From assembly GCA_964571815.1 (NCBI GenBank), contig CAZNDN010000004.1, positions 1 to 64,000 on the forward strand: a stretch of 64,000 bases of DNA, read 5' to 3'. The notes beneath the pieces were generated by a model. It was not told where the DNA came from, did no database searches, and worked only from the letters and a program-made list of their open reading frames with translations. This document shows, piece after piece, positions 33,797 through 43,244 of the stretch. Both the position numbers and the translations under genes were made by a program. The stretch is from CAZNDN01 sp964571815 (GTDB taxonomy: Bacteria > Fibrobacterota > Chitinivibrionia > Chitinivibrionales > WJKA01). Within the stretch, counting starts at the first letter, position 1. Each line of letters begins with the position of its first letter.

Positions 33797-35221
33797 ATGG
33801 CACCACACGTCGACATCCAGAAGAGCCTTCCCTTTCAGGTGGCCGATATCGGCCTGGCCGACTGGGGATTCAAGGAGATTGAGATTGCCGAGAAGGAAAT
33901 GCCCGGTCTTATCGCCATTCGCGAGAAGTACGCCGGGGACAAGCCGCTTGCCGGCGCGCGGGTCACCGGTTCGCTCCACATGACCATCCAGACCGCCGTG
34001 CTCATACAGACCCTCACCGAGCTGGGCGCCGACGTCCGGTGGGCATCGTGCAACATCTTCTCCACCCAGGATCACGCCGCGGCGGCAATGGCGAAAGCCG
34101 GCGTGCCCGTCTTCGCATGGAAAGGCGAGAGCCTCGAAGACTACTGGAAGTGCACATTCCAGGCACTGTCGTTCCCCGAGGGCAAAGGGCCGAATCTGAT
34201 TGTCGATGACGGGGGCGATGCCACCCTGATGATGCACCTTGGATACCAGGCGGAAGACAACCCGTCATTGCTGGACAGAGAGGCTGAGTCCGACGACGAG
34301 CGTCGGCTGCTTGCGGTAATCAGGGAAGTCCTGTCGACCCGGAAGGGGTTGTTCCACCAGTGGGTCGGCGAGTGGAGAGGCGTGTCGGAAGAAACCACCA
34401 CCGGCGTGCACCGTCTGTACCAGATGCTCGAGAAAGGCTCCCTTCTGGCACCGGCATTCAATGTCAACGACTCGGTAACCAAGTCGAAGTTCGACAACCT
34501 GTACGGCTGCCGTGAGTCACTGGCCGACGGTTTGAAGCGGGCGCTGGATGTCATGGTAGCCGGTAAGAATGTTGTAGTCTGCGGCTACGGCGATGTCGGC
34601 AAGGGGTGCGCCCAGTCCATGCGCGGTTTCGGTGCGCGCGTGCTGATCACCGAAATCGACCCCATCTGCGCGCTGCAGGCGCTCATGGAAGGCTATGAGG
34701 TGACGACGCTGGAAGAGACCCTCGATGAAGGTGATATCTTTGTCACGGCCACGGGCAATATCGATGTCATCACCGCCGAGCACATGTCACGGATGAAAGA
34801 CCAGGCGATTGTCTGCAATATCGGCCATTTCGACAGCGAGATCCAGGTCTCGCAACTCAACAAGACTCCCGGCACCCGAAAAGAGCAGATTAAGCCTCAG
34901 GTGGACCGCTATACGTTCCCCGACGGGCGGCAGATTTTCATGCTTGCCGAAGGCAGGCTGGTCAATCTCGGATGCGCCACGGGACACCCGTCGTTTGTCA
35001 TGTCCAACTCCTTCTCAAACCAGACCCTGGCGCAGATCGAGCTGTGGTCGAAGCCGCACGAGATCGGTGTCTACCGGCTTCCCAAGACGCTCGATGAAGA
35101 GGTCGCGCGGTTGCACGTGGAAAAGCTGGGCGGGAAAGTGACGAAAATGACACCCCGACAGGCCGATTATATCGGCATCCCCGTAAGCGGGCCGTACAAG
35201 TCGGAGCATTACCGCTACTGA
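33797..35221 (+). CDS. ahcY: S-adenosylhomocysteine hydrolase
   Basis: AhcY cleaves S-adenosylhomocysteine to adenosine and homocysteine, relieving product inhibition of methyltransferases. The product is 474 residues, the length of the bacterial enzymes with the extra insert (about 40 residues near 150-190). Substrate-site motifs are GSLHMTIQTAVLIQTL, RWASCNIFSTQDHAAAA and NVNDSVTKSKFDNLYGCRES, which carries the catalytic Lys-Asp region. The NAD-binding domain has VVCGYGDVGKGCAQSMRGFG. The C-terminus is the typical GPYKSEHYRY. AAAAGGAGA stands upstream of the ATG. The gene overlaps the convergent alpha/beta hydrolase by seven bases. No metK or methionine synthase gene is near. Confidence 0.98.
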   Translation: MAPHVDIQKSLPFQVADIGLADWGFKEIEIAEKEMPGLIAIREKYAGDKPLAGARVTGSLHMTIQTAVLIQTLTELGADVRWASCNIFSTQDHAAAAMAKAGVPVFAWKGESLEDYWKCTFQALSFPEGKGPNLIVDDGGDATLMMHLGYQAEDNPSLLDREAESDDERRLLAVIREVLSTRKGLFHQWVGEWRGVSEETTTGVHRLYQMLEKGSLLAPAFNVNDSVTKSKFDNLYGCRESLADGLKRALDVMVAGKNVVVCGYGDVGKGCAQSMRGFGARVLITEIDPICALQALMEGYEVTTLEETLDEGDIFVTATGNIDVITAEHMSRMKDQAIVCNIGHFDSEIQVSQLNKTPGTRKEQIKPQVDRYTFPDGRQIFMLAEGRLVNLGCATGHPSFVMSNSFSNQTLAQIELWSKPHEIGVYRLPKTLDEEVARLHVEKLGGKVTKMTPRQADYIGIPVSGPYKSEHYRY

Positions 35222-36186
35222 TTGGAGGAGAGTACCGGCGAGGCGGTCTTGAGACTGTCGCAGTAGTGGAATATCATCTCGGAGACTATCCCGCCGTGAT
35301 GAAACGGCAGAGCGTGCCCCTTCCCCTCGAGGATTTCGTAGCGCGCGTGAGGAAGGTAGGTGGTGATCAGCCTTTTTGCGCGCTGAAGGGGGATAACCCT
35401 GTCTTCGGCCCCGTGTATGGCCAGCACGGGGCACTGCACGTTTCGCGCGTAAGGCCCGCCGTCATAGTCAAGCGTGGCCCGAATGGCCTGTCGGTACCAG
35501 GCCGGCTCCCTCACCGTTCTGATTTCCTGGTCCATATCCTCCTTCGCCACCCGGCGGTCCCACAATGACCCGGTTTTCTCGAGCAGATAGTAGAGTTTGT
35601 AATCCGGAAGCTTCAACAGCGGTTCCGCCGTGCGCTCCAGCCGCTCCCGCACCTCTTCATCCGCCCCGAACACACTCCCCGAAACCAGAATGAGCCTCGT
35701 GATGTGTACATCGCGCCGCGAGCCGGCATAGTGAATCCCGATACCGCCTCCCAGCGAGAACCCCAACAGGCAGGTTGTGTCGATGTTCATCGCCCGGAAG
35801 AAGTCATCCAGCAGGCACGCGTAGTCCTCGAAAGCACCGTGATACAGAGGGCTGTCACCGGGGTAGTCATACGCGATAAGGGTATAACGGTCCGCAAGAT
35901 CGGTCATGTTCAGAAACACCCGGCCGTCGCTGTTGAGCCCGTGGAGCATAACGTAGTACGGGGGACGAAGGCTGTCGCCGGCCGGATAGTGATAGTAGTA
36001 GTGATACGCCCCCAGCCGGGCTGAGTATCGTTGCTCATAGCTCCAGCCCTGGAGGTCGGTGCCGGCATTTTTTTCCAGCATACCGGGAATCTGCCCGAGT
36101 TTGCGTTCGTACTCCTCCCGCGGCACGAACAACAGCATCACGGCAAAGACCAGCGGCATGATTCTCTGCAGAAGCGCTTGCAGCAT
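35215..36186 (-). CDS. Alpha/beta hydrolase, probably membrane-anchored or exported
   Basis: The product is 323 residues, with AAGGAA upstream of the ATG. The first 20 residues (LLQRIMPLVFAVMLLFV) are an uncleaved-looking signal or anchor. The hydrolase domain starts around residue 75 with the oxyanion motif YYVMLHGLNSDGRVF. The nucleophile elbow is LLGFSLGGGIGIHYAG (Ser in GFSLGG), a conserved Asp appears in VLAIHGAEDRVIPL, and the catalytic His in LEGKGHALPFHHGG. A Tyr-rich strand, YHYYYHYPAGD, precedes the domain. This is the general esterase/lipase-like fold and the substrate cannot be predicted. It ends inside ahcY on the opposite strand, so the two mRNAs overlap at their 3' ends. Confidence 0.88.
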   Translation of the reverse strand: MLQALLQRIMPLVFAVMLLFVPREEYERKLGQIPGMLEKNAGTDLQGWSYEQRYSARLGAYHYYYHYPAGDSLRPPYYVMLHGLNSDGRVFLNMTDLADRYTLIAYDYPGDSPLYHGAFEDYACLLDDFFRAMNIDTTCLLGFSLGGGIGIHYAGSRRDVHITRLILVSGSVFGADEEVRERLERTAEPLLKLPDYKLYYLLEKTGSLWDRRVAKEDMDQEIRTVREPAWYRQAIRATLDYDGGPYARNVQCPVLAIHGAEDRVIPLQRAKRLITTYLPHARYEILEGKGHALPFHHGGIVSEMIFHYCDSLKTASPVLSSNQ

Positions 36187-36240
36187 CGGTGCGTTCCTTT
36201 TCGGCGAAGAGCGCTCTCGGCGAGGACGTATTTTTTACGG

Positions 36241-38271
36241 ATGGCCGGTTCAGAAAGCCAAAATAGTTCATCCTCCTCCACGCCGGAGCTGCTCGCGCCG
36301 GCGGGCACGCTGAAGGCGTTTCACGCGGCTGTTGAAGCGGGGGCCGATGCCGTCTACCTGGGCCTGCAACAATTCAACGCCCGCCTCCGGGCATCCAATT
36401 TTACCGTAAAAACGCTTTCGTATCTTACGCCCCGGGCGCACAGCAGGGGCGTCAAGGTCTATGTTACGCTGAACACGCAACTGAAGCAGCAGGAACTCCG
36501 GCCGGCAATCGACGTGGTGTACCAGCTTTCGCAGATCGGTGTGGATGCGATCATCGTGGCCGACCTCGGTCTCGTTGGTATGGCTCGCCGCTACTTCCCC
36601 GAGCTCCGGCTGCACGCCTCGACACAAATGACGATTACCGACAGCGCGGGGGTTCGAGCGGCGAAGCGTCTGGGCCTGGCACGCGTTACCCTCGCACGCG
36701 AGCTGACGCTGGATGATATCGAATCGGTCTGCCGCCGGAGCCCGCTGGAAATCGAAGTATTCGTGCACGGTGCCGTATGCTACAGCGTGTCGGGTCTGTG
36801 CCTGGCAAGCAGTTGGTTCGGCGGCCTCAGCGGCAATCGCGGCCGGTGTACCCAGGTGTGCCGGCGCATATTCGAAGACGATCAGCGGCGCGGGTATTTC
36901 TTTTCGCCCCGCGATCTCAGTGCGCTTTCCCACCTGCCGCGGCTCGTGCGGGCGGGGGTACGAAGTCTCAAAATTGAGGGGAGGATGAAAGGGGTTGAGT
37001 ATGTCGATACCGTGGTACGCACCTGGCGCCGCGCTCTGGATGAACCGGAGAGGATTCCGCGACTGCTGCGCGAAGTGGACCGCGACATGGGACGTCCCAA
37101 AACCGACCTGTTTCTGAGCGGCGCCCTGCCCGGGGATGCCGTCAACGCCGCGGGCGCCTCCGGCACCGGCATCGATCTCGGGGAGGTTCGCGGTGTCAAG
37201 GAAGACCGCGTGCTGGTGAGCACTTCGGAGACGATCTGCGCCGGGGACCGTATCCGTGTTCATCCGCGCTCGGGGTTCAAAGGTGTCGGCCGCCGCGTGG
37301 TCCGGTGCGAGCCGGGAGAAGGCGGCACGGCACTGGTTCTGAAAGATACGGCTGGTATTGGTCGGGGGGATCGTGTTTTCCTGACAAGCCGTGCCGCCGG
37401 CAGCCGAGTTCGCCGGACTCCCCGGATCGACAGTGCACCGGCGCGGTTCCGCCCCTCGTATCCGTCGGTCGGCCGCGTACTCAAATCGGTCTCTCCTCCC
37501 CGGCAACCGCCGGCGGAAGATGACCGTCTGATGATCAAGGTCGACTCGCTGGAGTGGCTGGAGCTTGCCGCAAGAACCCGCTGCAGCGCAGTGGCGGCAT
37601 CGCTTGCGCCCCCGGAGCTGCAAAGCCTCCGGCGCGAGCGCTCCCTGCTTTCGGCCGTGCGGGAACGACTGTTTGTCTGCACACCGCCGTTTGTGCGGGA
37701 ATCGGCCCCGGCCGGAACCCGGCGCACGATCGATTTTCTGCTTCGCGAAGGTATCCGCGGCATTGTCGCGGAGAATCTCGCCCAAATCGGGTCGGGGGAG
37801 CGTTCTTGCGAGACCATTGCCGGCGCCTGGCTGCGCTGCACCAACGGCGCCTCATGGAACCGCTTGCGCGAGGCCGGATGCAGCGGATTCGTGCATTCTC
37901 CCGAAGATGACATTCTCAATCTCAAGCATTGCGCGGGGCTTGCCGGTATGGTGGTGCTCTTTGCCCATGTGCCTCTGTTCGTCTCGCGGATTGAGCCGGC
38001 TGTGCCGGCAGGCAGGGCAGTGAGGGACTCCGACGGCGTATCCATGCGTGTGGAGGTTCGCGACGGCCTCTTCTACCTGATTGCCGACCGTCCGCTGTGC
38101 CTTACCCACAAGCGCAGCCGTCTTCACGCATTGGGGTTCCGCGATTTCATGCTCGATCTCTCCTTCACACGGCCCGACGGGAGCTTCCTGAAGACGCTCC
38201 TGCGGCACTATCATGAGGAGACCAGAGTGGCCGACAGCTCGCTGTTAAATTTCAAGCGGGGACTACGGTAG
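36241..38271 (+). CDS. Peptidase U32 family protein (RlhA/TrhP-like RNA hydroxylation factor)
   Basis: The product is 676 residues; ATG 36241 was chosen because the conserved domain (PELLAPAGTLKAFHAAVEAG) begins at residue 15. The ribosome site is weak (GAGGA 15 bases away), so the start is moderately certain. The family signature is clear: ELRLHASTQMTITDSAGV and EVFVHGAVCYSVSGLCLASS followed by GNRGRCTQVCR, which supplies Cys residues conserved in U32. A DUF3656-type central region follows (PKTDLFLSGALPGDAVNAAG, then beta-barrel sequence GDRIRVHPRSGFKGVGRRVV). Characterised relatives (TrhP, RlhA) hydroxylate tRNA U34 or 23S rRNA C2501 with prephenate, rather than acting as proteases. The C-terminal 200 residues are less conserved and carry few motifs. 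It is divergent from the hydrolase gene. Confidence 0.88.
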   Translation: MAGSESQNSSSSSTPELLAPAGTLKAFHAAVEAGADAVYLGLQQFNARLRASNFTVKTLSYLTPRAHSRGVKVYVTLNTQLKQQELRPAIDVVYQLSQIGVDAIIVADLGLVGMARRYFPELRLHASTQMTITDSAGVRAAKRLGLARVTLARELTLDDIESVCRRSPLEIEVFVHGAVCYSVSGLCLASSWFGGLSGNRGRCTQVCRRIFEDDQRRGYFFSPRDLSALSHLPRLVRAGVRSLKIEGRMKGVEYVDTVVRTWRRALDEPERIPRLLREVDRDMGRPKTDLFLSGALPGDAVNAAGASGTGIDLGEVRGVKEDRVLVSTSETICAGDRIRVHPRSGFKGVGRRVVRCEPGEGGTALVLKDTAGIGRGDRVFLTSRAAGSRVRRTPRIDSAPARFRPSYPSVGRVLKSVSPPRQPPAEDDRLMIKVDSLEWLELAARTRCSAVAASLAPPELQSLRRERSLLSAVRERLFVCTPPFVRESAPAGTRRTIDFLLREGIRGIVAENLAQIGSGERSCETIAGAWLRCTNGASWNRLREAGCSGFVHSPEDDILNLKHCAGLAGMVVLFAHVPLFVSRIEPAVPAGRAVRDSDGVSMRVEVRDGLFYLIADRPLCLTHKRSRLHALGFRDFMLDLSFTRPDGSFLKTLLRHYHEETRVADSSLLNFKRGLR

Positions 38272-38366
38272 AGCCGCCGGACGAAGACAGACTCGGCTTT
38301 GGTGTGACGGTTTCGGACAAGCGGCATAAGTGGTTGCAGATCCCGCGGAACGCCGAATCGACGAAT

Positions 38367-39527
38367 TCACCCCCCTTCACGCGAAATCGTCGAAAACATC
38401 GTCCTCACCCGGTGATCGTAGGTATGCAGCGCCAGTACTTTTTCCCGTGCGCGGGCGACGATTGCTTTTCCTTCGTTTTCGTGCGTCCGGTAATAGTCGA
38501 GTAGCTCGCGCAGGTGCTTTTCATTTTCGAACACGACCAGTTCGCACCCGTGGCCCTCTGTCTCGAAATACTCCCCGATTACGCGCTTGGGACTGGTGAT
38601 GACCAGGGCGCCGGCGGCCGAGCAGTCGAACACCCGTTGCGTGAACCCGTCGCGAATCACCATACGGTTGATATCGATATTCACCCGTGTCGTCTGGTAG
38701 GTCTTATTGAGGTTTGTATAATAGCCCACCGCGGTTGAGACCCTGCCTTCCGGCAGGTCCTGCGCCCAGCCGATATCACCGAACACCATAAAATCCCGAT
38801 ATTCGGCGCCCAGCGAACTGATAACGCTCTTGCGGAAGAGATAGCCGACAAAGTGCCTGGCGACAAATACCGCCCGCTCCGGCGTCATTGACCCGGGCAG
38901 CGGCTTCCCCGCAAAATACTCCCGCAGGGGCTGCTCGATATCGTAGCAGAGATTCTCCCGATAGCATTGCAGGAGCAGGTGCAGAAACGGCAACTGCTCT
39001 TCCATGAACCGATCGCAGTCCTTCAGATAGGTGTCGAGCTGGGTGCGATAGGAGTTACCCACGAAGCAGGCGTCGCGCTCCGCCGCCGGCGCCGGCTCCA
39101 GGGGGAAAAACAGCGAAGGATCGGTGGCCAGCGGCAGGAACCATGCCTTGTAGCCACGCGAGCGCAACGGTTTGACGTATCCGCGGTCGGAGACAAAATC
39201 GAATCGATTGGGAAACGACGGGAATGTGATGCGGTTGATGATTTCAAAAAAGAAGGGGTCATCCACATACCAGTTAACGTGGACGATACCGCGACGATGC
39301 ATAAACGTACCGATTTCGCCGGCGGCGTCGAGGCCCCAGTCGTTGATGGTCACCAGCACCCGGCATCCCCGGGCCGCCAGAGCTTCGCAGGTCTGCCGCG
39401 CCTGGATGTCGCCGGCAAGCGTCACGGAATCGATTACCACGACCCGGGTATCCGGCAGTCGTCTGAGAGCCGCCAGCGTCTCACGCTGTACCAGATTACC
39501 GTGATTGAGGAAACCGATACTCAGCAT
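38367..39527 (-). CDS. CgeB-like glycosyltransferase
   Basis: The product is 386 residues. It has the two-domain GT-B layout of CgeB/DUF3880-type glycosyltransferases. The N-terminal domain contains RVLVTINDWGLDAAGEIG and IVHVNWYVDDPFFFEIINR, the typical WyvDdP phrase. The C-terminal domain contains VNIDINRMVIRDGFTQRVFD and CSAAGALVITSPKRVIGEYF, the counterpart of the nucleotide-sugar-binding loop. ELVVFENEKHLRELLDYY ends the fold. These enzymes are linked to cell-surface or spore polysaccharide modification, with unknown sugar donors. The ATG has no strong ribosome site. No other polysaccharide genes are adjacent. Confidence 0.8.
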   Translation of the reverse strand: MLSIGFLNHGNLVQRETLAALRRLPDTRVVVIDSVTLAGDIQARQTCEALAARGCRVLVTINDWGLDAAGEIGTFMHRRGIVHVNWYVDDPFFFEIINRITFPSFPNRFDFVSDRGYVKPLRSRGYKAWFLPLATDPSLFFPLEPAPAAERDACFVGNSYRTQLDTYLKDCDRFMEEQLPFLHLLLQCYRENLCYDIEQPLREYFAGKPLPGSMTPERAVFVARHFVGYLFRKSVISSLGAEYRDFMVFGDIGWAQDLPEGRVSTAVGYYTNLNKTYQTTRVNIDINRMVIRDGFTQRVFDCSAAGALVITSPKRVIGEYFETEGHGCELVVFENEKHLRELLDYYRTHENEGKAIVARAREKVLALHTYDHRVRTMFSTISREGG

Positions 39528-39850
39528 GGCAAATTGACAGCGCCGTCACGGGTGGCGTATTTTATCGGTGATCCCGGCCGCGCAACGGCGCGCGGAACCC
39601 GGTCGGCGACATACGCGGTTGCCGTCGTGACAGTCTCGAGTCGGCCCGTGCGCCGAGTCCGTCAAAGTGGGATCGCTCGCCCTTCGATACGCTCGGGGTG
39701 AGCGGGGATCGGCAGGGGCTTATATCGTCAGGCATAAAATACTTGTTCCGACTGAGGATCACCGCGGCACCGGAGCCGGAGATTTCGTCGCTGACGAAGC
39801 ATCTTCGGCTGTCTTGTTTTTTGCGCGAACCACCGGAAAGGAATCCGAGC
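39528..39850. other. Intergenic region with imperfect palindrome
   Basis: The 323 bases between divergent genes contain an imperfect hairpin at 39674-39704 (CGCTCGCCC / GGGGTGAGCG around TTCGATACGCTC). Similar palindromes occur as dispersed repeats in many genomes. No promoter could be assigned with confidence, and no protein-like frame is present. Confidence 0.35.
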
Positions 39851-41155
39851 ATGAGCAGTACCAACCCACAGGCCGTTGAACTCAACGAATGCATCGGCAA
39901 AGTCAACTCACACGTCCTCGACCTTCTCTCAGAACGCGGAAGGAACATCTTCTTTCCTCGCGAGGGGATCCTGGCACAGACCGCGGAAGCCGAGGGCAAG
40001 GAGATCAACGCGACGATCGGCGCGGCGCTGGAGGATGACGGCTCGACCATGTGTCTGCCCTCCCTTGCCTCGCGAGTCTCTCTGGAGCCCGGCGACGTGT
40101 TTCCCTACGCCAAAAGTTCCGGCAAGCTTCCCATGCGCCGTAAATGGAAGGAAATGATGTACCGCAAGAATCCGTCGCTGGACGGCGCCGCGATCAGCCT
40201 GCCCGTGGTAAGCTGCGCTCTGACCCATGGTCTGTCGATGGCGGCCTACCTGCTGGCCGACCCCGGCAAACCCATCATCGTCACCGACCTCTACTGGGGC
40301 AACTACCGCCTGATCCTCTCACAGGCATACGGCATCGTGCTGGATACCTTTCGCACCTTCTCCGGGGAAGGGTTGAACATCGAAGGCCTTCGGGAGAAGC
40401 TCATGGAAGGCACGCCCGGGAAACGAATCGTGCTTCTGAACTTTCCCAACAACCCCACGGGATATACACCTACCGAGGAGGAAGCCGGGCGGCTGCGCGA
40501 TGTGCTGGTTGAGGCCGCAGACGCCGGCAACACGATCGCGGTGCTGGTCGACGATGCGTATTTCGGGCTGGTGTACGAAGAAGGGGTGTTGACCGAATCG
40601 ATCTTCGCTCGACTTGCCGACGCTCACCGGCGCATACTTGCGGTGAAGTTCGACGGGCCGACCAAGGAAGATTTTGTCTGGGGCTTCCGCGTCGGGTTTG
40701 TGACCTTCGGCGTGAAAGACGGGAACGAAGAACTCTACGGAGCGCTGGAGGCGAAGATGTCGGGTATTGCGCGGGGGAGCATTTCCAATGCCTCGCACGT
40801 GGCGCAATCCCTGCTCCTTGCAGCCTACGAAGACAAAGATTACGAAAACCAGAAGAAGCAGAAGCGCCTTGTGCTGAAACGGCGGTACGACAAAGTCCGG
40901 AGTATCTTCGCCGGGCATCCCGAATACGGCCAATACTTCGAGCCCCTTCCGTTCAATTCCGGCTACTTCATGTGCGTGAGGCTCAAGGGGATCCAGGGTG
41001 AGCCGGTGCGGAAACGGATGCTCGATGCGTACGGGAGCGGGGTAATCGCCATCGGGGACCTGCTGCGAGTCGCTTTTTCTTCAACGCCCCTGGGAAAACT
41101 CGAAACGCTGCTGGCCAACATGTACCGGGCCTGCCGGGATGTTTCGAATACATGA
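39851..41155 (+). CDS. PLP-dependent aminotransferase, class I/II
   Basis: The product is 434 residues; the ATG at 39851 follows AAAGGA. The fold-type I aminotransferase pattern is visible: SLPVVSCALTHGLSMAAYLL (PLP phosphate region), VLLNFPNNPTGYTPTEEEAG (the conserved NPTG loop), AVLVDDAYFGLVYEEGVL (Asp-x-x-Tyr holding the ring nitrogen), and KFDGPTKEDFVWGFRVGFV, which should hold the Schiff-base lysine and phosphate-binding Arg. The long Thr-Lys-Glu-Asp form of that segment sets it apart from aspartate and aromatic aminotransferases. The substrate is unknown. Its stop overlaps the start of a HAD phosphatase gene by four bases, so the two are translationally coupled and may act in one pathway. 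Confidence 0.88.
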   Translation: MSSTNPQAVELNECIGKVNSHVLDLLSERGRNIFFPREGILAQTAEAEGKEINATIGAALEDDGSTMCLPSLASRVSLEPGDVFPYAKSSGKLPMRRKWKEMMYRKNPSLDGAAISLPVVSCALTHGLSMAAYLLADPGKPIIVTDLYWGNYRLILSQAYGIVLDTFRTFSGEGLNIEGLREKLMEGTPGKRIVLLNFPNNPTGYTPTEEEAGRLRDVLVEAADAGNTIAVLVDDAYFGLVYEEGVLTESIFARLADAHRRILAVKFDGPTKEDFVWGFRVGFVTFGVKDGNEELYGALEAKMSGIARGSISNASHVAQSLLLAAYEDKDYENQKKQKRLVLKRRYDKVRSIFAGHPEYGQYFEPLPFNSGYFMCVRLKGIQGEPVRKRMLDAYGSGVIAIGDLLRVAFSSTPLGKLETLLANMYRACRDVSNT

Positions 41156-41868
41156 ATACCGCTGAGGATCTGCCGGGTACTCTGGACGGTCTCGTATTCG
41201 ACCTGGACGGCACTTTGTACCACATGAAGTGGTTCATGCGCCCGTTGCTGATTGCCCAACTGCTTCCTCACATTCGCAGGCTTCCGCGCTACATGAGCGT
41301 GCGGGGGGAGCTTATGGGCGTTGACATGGGAAGCGGCGACCGGCTCATGCGGGAGCTGTCGATCCGACTCGGCAAACGGGAGAAAAGTGAGCCGGAGAAG
41401 ATGGCCGAGTGGATTCGGCTGCGGTTTTATCCGGCATTCGTGAAGCTCATGCCGCTGCTTCGGGACTCGCGACCGGGGCTTGACCGGACCGTGAAAGTGC
41501 TGCGCACGAGAGGCATTGCCACGGCGGTAGTGTCTGATTTTGACCGTATCCCGGAACGTCTCCTGAAGCTCGGTCACGACCCCTCGGCGTTCGATGATAT
41601 CCGCTCTACCGAGAAAGAGGGTATGCTCAAGCCCTCGGCCCGCGTACTGAGCGTCCTTGCCCGGCGATGGAGGGCGGCGCCGGAGCGGGTGCTTGTTGTG
41701 GGAGATCGCGACGACACCGACGGCGCGGCTGCGCGGGCTGCCGGCATGCCGTTCGTCCGGATTACCGACAGGCGCCTCGCGCCCGGTGGAACCGCAATTG
41801 CCTGGACCTGCCTGCGTGAGTATCTCGAAGCGGTCACGGCATCGGCGGAATCGAGCCGGGGATCGTGA
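41152..41868 (+). CDS. HAD-superfamily hydrolase
   Basis: The product is 238 residues. All HAD motifs can be read: motif I LVFDLDGTLYHMKWF (nucleophile Asp in DxDGT), motif II TAVVSDF, motif III Lys in EGMLKPSARVLS and motif IV VLVVGDRDDTDGAAARAAG. A helical cap of about 90 residues sits between motifs I and II, so it is a C1-cap phosphatase of the phosphoglycolate-phosphatase-like type. The ATG is embedded in the stop of the aminotransferase gene (ATGA). The pairing suggests a two-step conversion like that of histidinol-phosphate or phosphoserine pathways, but no sequence feature proves this. Confidence 0.87.
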   Translation: MNTAEDLPGTLDGLVFDLDGTLYHMKWFMRPLLIAQLLPHIRRLPRYMSVRGELMGVDMGSGDRLMRELSIRLGKREKSEPEKMAEWIRLRFYPAFVKLMPLLRDSRPGLDRTVKVLRTRGIATAVVSDFDRIPERLLKLGHDPSAFDDIRSTEKEGMLKPSARVLSVLARRWRAAPERVLVVGDRDDTDGAAARAAGMPFVRITDRRLAPGGTAIAWTCLREYLEAVTASAESSRGS

Positions 41869-41983
41869 AAAGCGGAAGCATCACCCGCGGGCGTCCTTCT
41901 CACCCTCACCAGGCAGCCGCGGCACAAACAGGTGAATGAGCCGGTTTGGAATAGACGGCGAACTCGCGGATCAGGTATGCCCG

Positions 41984-42023
41984 AAAACGAAACAGGCGGC
42001 AGCCCCCGTGGGGACCGCCGCCT
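41984..42023 (-). terminator. Rho-independent terminator downstream of the 42059-42604 gene
   Basis: On the minus strand AGGCGGCGGTCCCC pairs with GGGGGCTGCCGCCT (one mismatch) around a short loop and is followed by GTTTCGTTTT. It lies 35 bases after the stop codon. Confidence 0.8.
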
Positions 42024-42058
42024 GCCGTCGCGCCCGAAGGCTGCGATAGGGGGAAATC

Positions 42059-42604
42059 TCAGAACGGCGTTTCGGCCGGTTCCTTCTGAGCAACGGCAGC
42101 TTCCTCCACGCTTCCCGGCGCTTCGGTTTCGACTGCCTTGCCGTTGCCCTTGGTGATACCGTGGATTCTGCCGAAAAGCGCATTTCGTGTGTGCTGAGCG
42201 GCTTCCTCCGAACGGAATCGGAACCATACCCTTCTGTTTCTCTCCGGGATCGTGTCGATAATCGCCACGAACGCATGAGTGTGACCCTGGTCGTTTTCTT
42301 TCAGCGGGAACACCTTCGAATAGGAGATGATCTGCTCAGGATCGACCAGTTGGTTCGCATGAGAGAACACTCCCGGTTTCACCGAACGAAGCATTGCCGC
42401 AAGCGCACCGCGAGCGTTCCTGGCAGTCTCAAAACTCTTGTAGTAGCAGTATGAGCCTCCGGAACGCGTGACAATCCTGAAACTGTGCGTTGCATCAGTT
42501 TTCTTCTTCTCGGCCGGAATTTCCCACACCGGACCGACATACGCGATCTGCGAAACCTGATACGACTGATTCCCACTGCTGAAAACTACTGAATTCATGG
42601 TCAT
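42059..42604 (-). CDS. Hypothetical cytoplasmic protein
   Basis: The product is 181 residues. Three ATG codons lie close together after AAGGAG; the second (42604) has the best spacing. I do not recognise a family. The N-terminal part reads MTMNSVVFSSGNQSYQVSQI, then has a series of short strands: HSFRIVTRSGGSYCYYKSFE (with TARNARGALAAML after it), then HTHAFVAIIDTIPERNRRVW and FRFRSEEAAQHTRNALFG. The two strand-helix units are similar, each with an aromatic strand then an alpha-helix with an Arg-Asn-Ala core. This suggests a duplicated alpha/beta domain. The C-terminal 30 residues are Glu/Ala/Lys-rich and probably disordered. It is single-gene, with its own terminator. Confidence 0.65.
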   Translation of the reverse strand: MTMNSVVFSSGNQSYQVSQIAYVGPVWEIPAEKKKTDATHSFRIVTRSGGSYCYYKSFETARNARGALAAMLRSVKPGVFSHANQLVDPEQIISYSKVFPLKENDQGHTHAFVAIIDTIPERNRRVWFRFRSEEAAQHTRNALFGRIHGITKGNGKAVETEAPGSVEEAAVAQKEPAETPF

Positions 42605-43244
42605 CATAGACTCCTTCAACTGGTTAAAATGGTTACAGCAGTTTTTCGGGCCGGTGAAACCGACTGTACCCGGGATCGTCGATATCCCAACCCGTAGGCG
42701 CGCTTGTGATCCGGTAGCTCTCTGCTCCCCTTCTCGTCTCGCGCTTGCCTCTTCTCAATGCAAGCACTGTGCCAAAACGGACGATTTGCTGTAAAGTGTT
42801 CTATTTCAATGCATTAGTATAGCTTACTGTCTCGTGAACACCCGTCGCGTTAGGCGCAATTTTGCGACCCCCCGTGCGACCCTGTCGCTCATGTGCGTCC
42901 TCAAGCAGCGCATTTTGTCCGAACGACTACCGGAAATCAGCCTGGATGGGCTCGTGTGCCGTCGCACGGTCACTTCTCCGCCCTTTTCCCCGGTTATTCA
43001 GAGAGGAGCATCAATTTCCGGGCAGCGTGTCTATCTTCACGGGCCGGCTCTATCGAATCTCTGATCGATCAATCACCCTCCGCATCGGCGGCTCGCTTCT
43101 CCGCCCGAACGCTCTTGTCGACTCCGTCGTCACGGCCCGAGCATCCGGCTAACGATGTATTTTCGTATTTCGGTATGCCGAACAAGCGCTGTCCGGCGGT
43201 CTCCTCGTGTATCGCCCTTCTTCATTATATTCAGGAAAGACACG
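42605..43244. other. Long intergenic region, no gene seen
   Basis: These 640 bases lie between two divergent genes and form the longest non-coding stretch in the window. An AT-rich minus-strand patch with TATACT at 42816-42821 may be the -10 of the 42604 gene, although its -35 is poor. The right half is more GC-rich, with no frame of good composition and no clear RNA fold. Confidence 0.4.
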
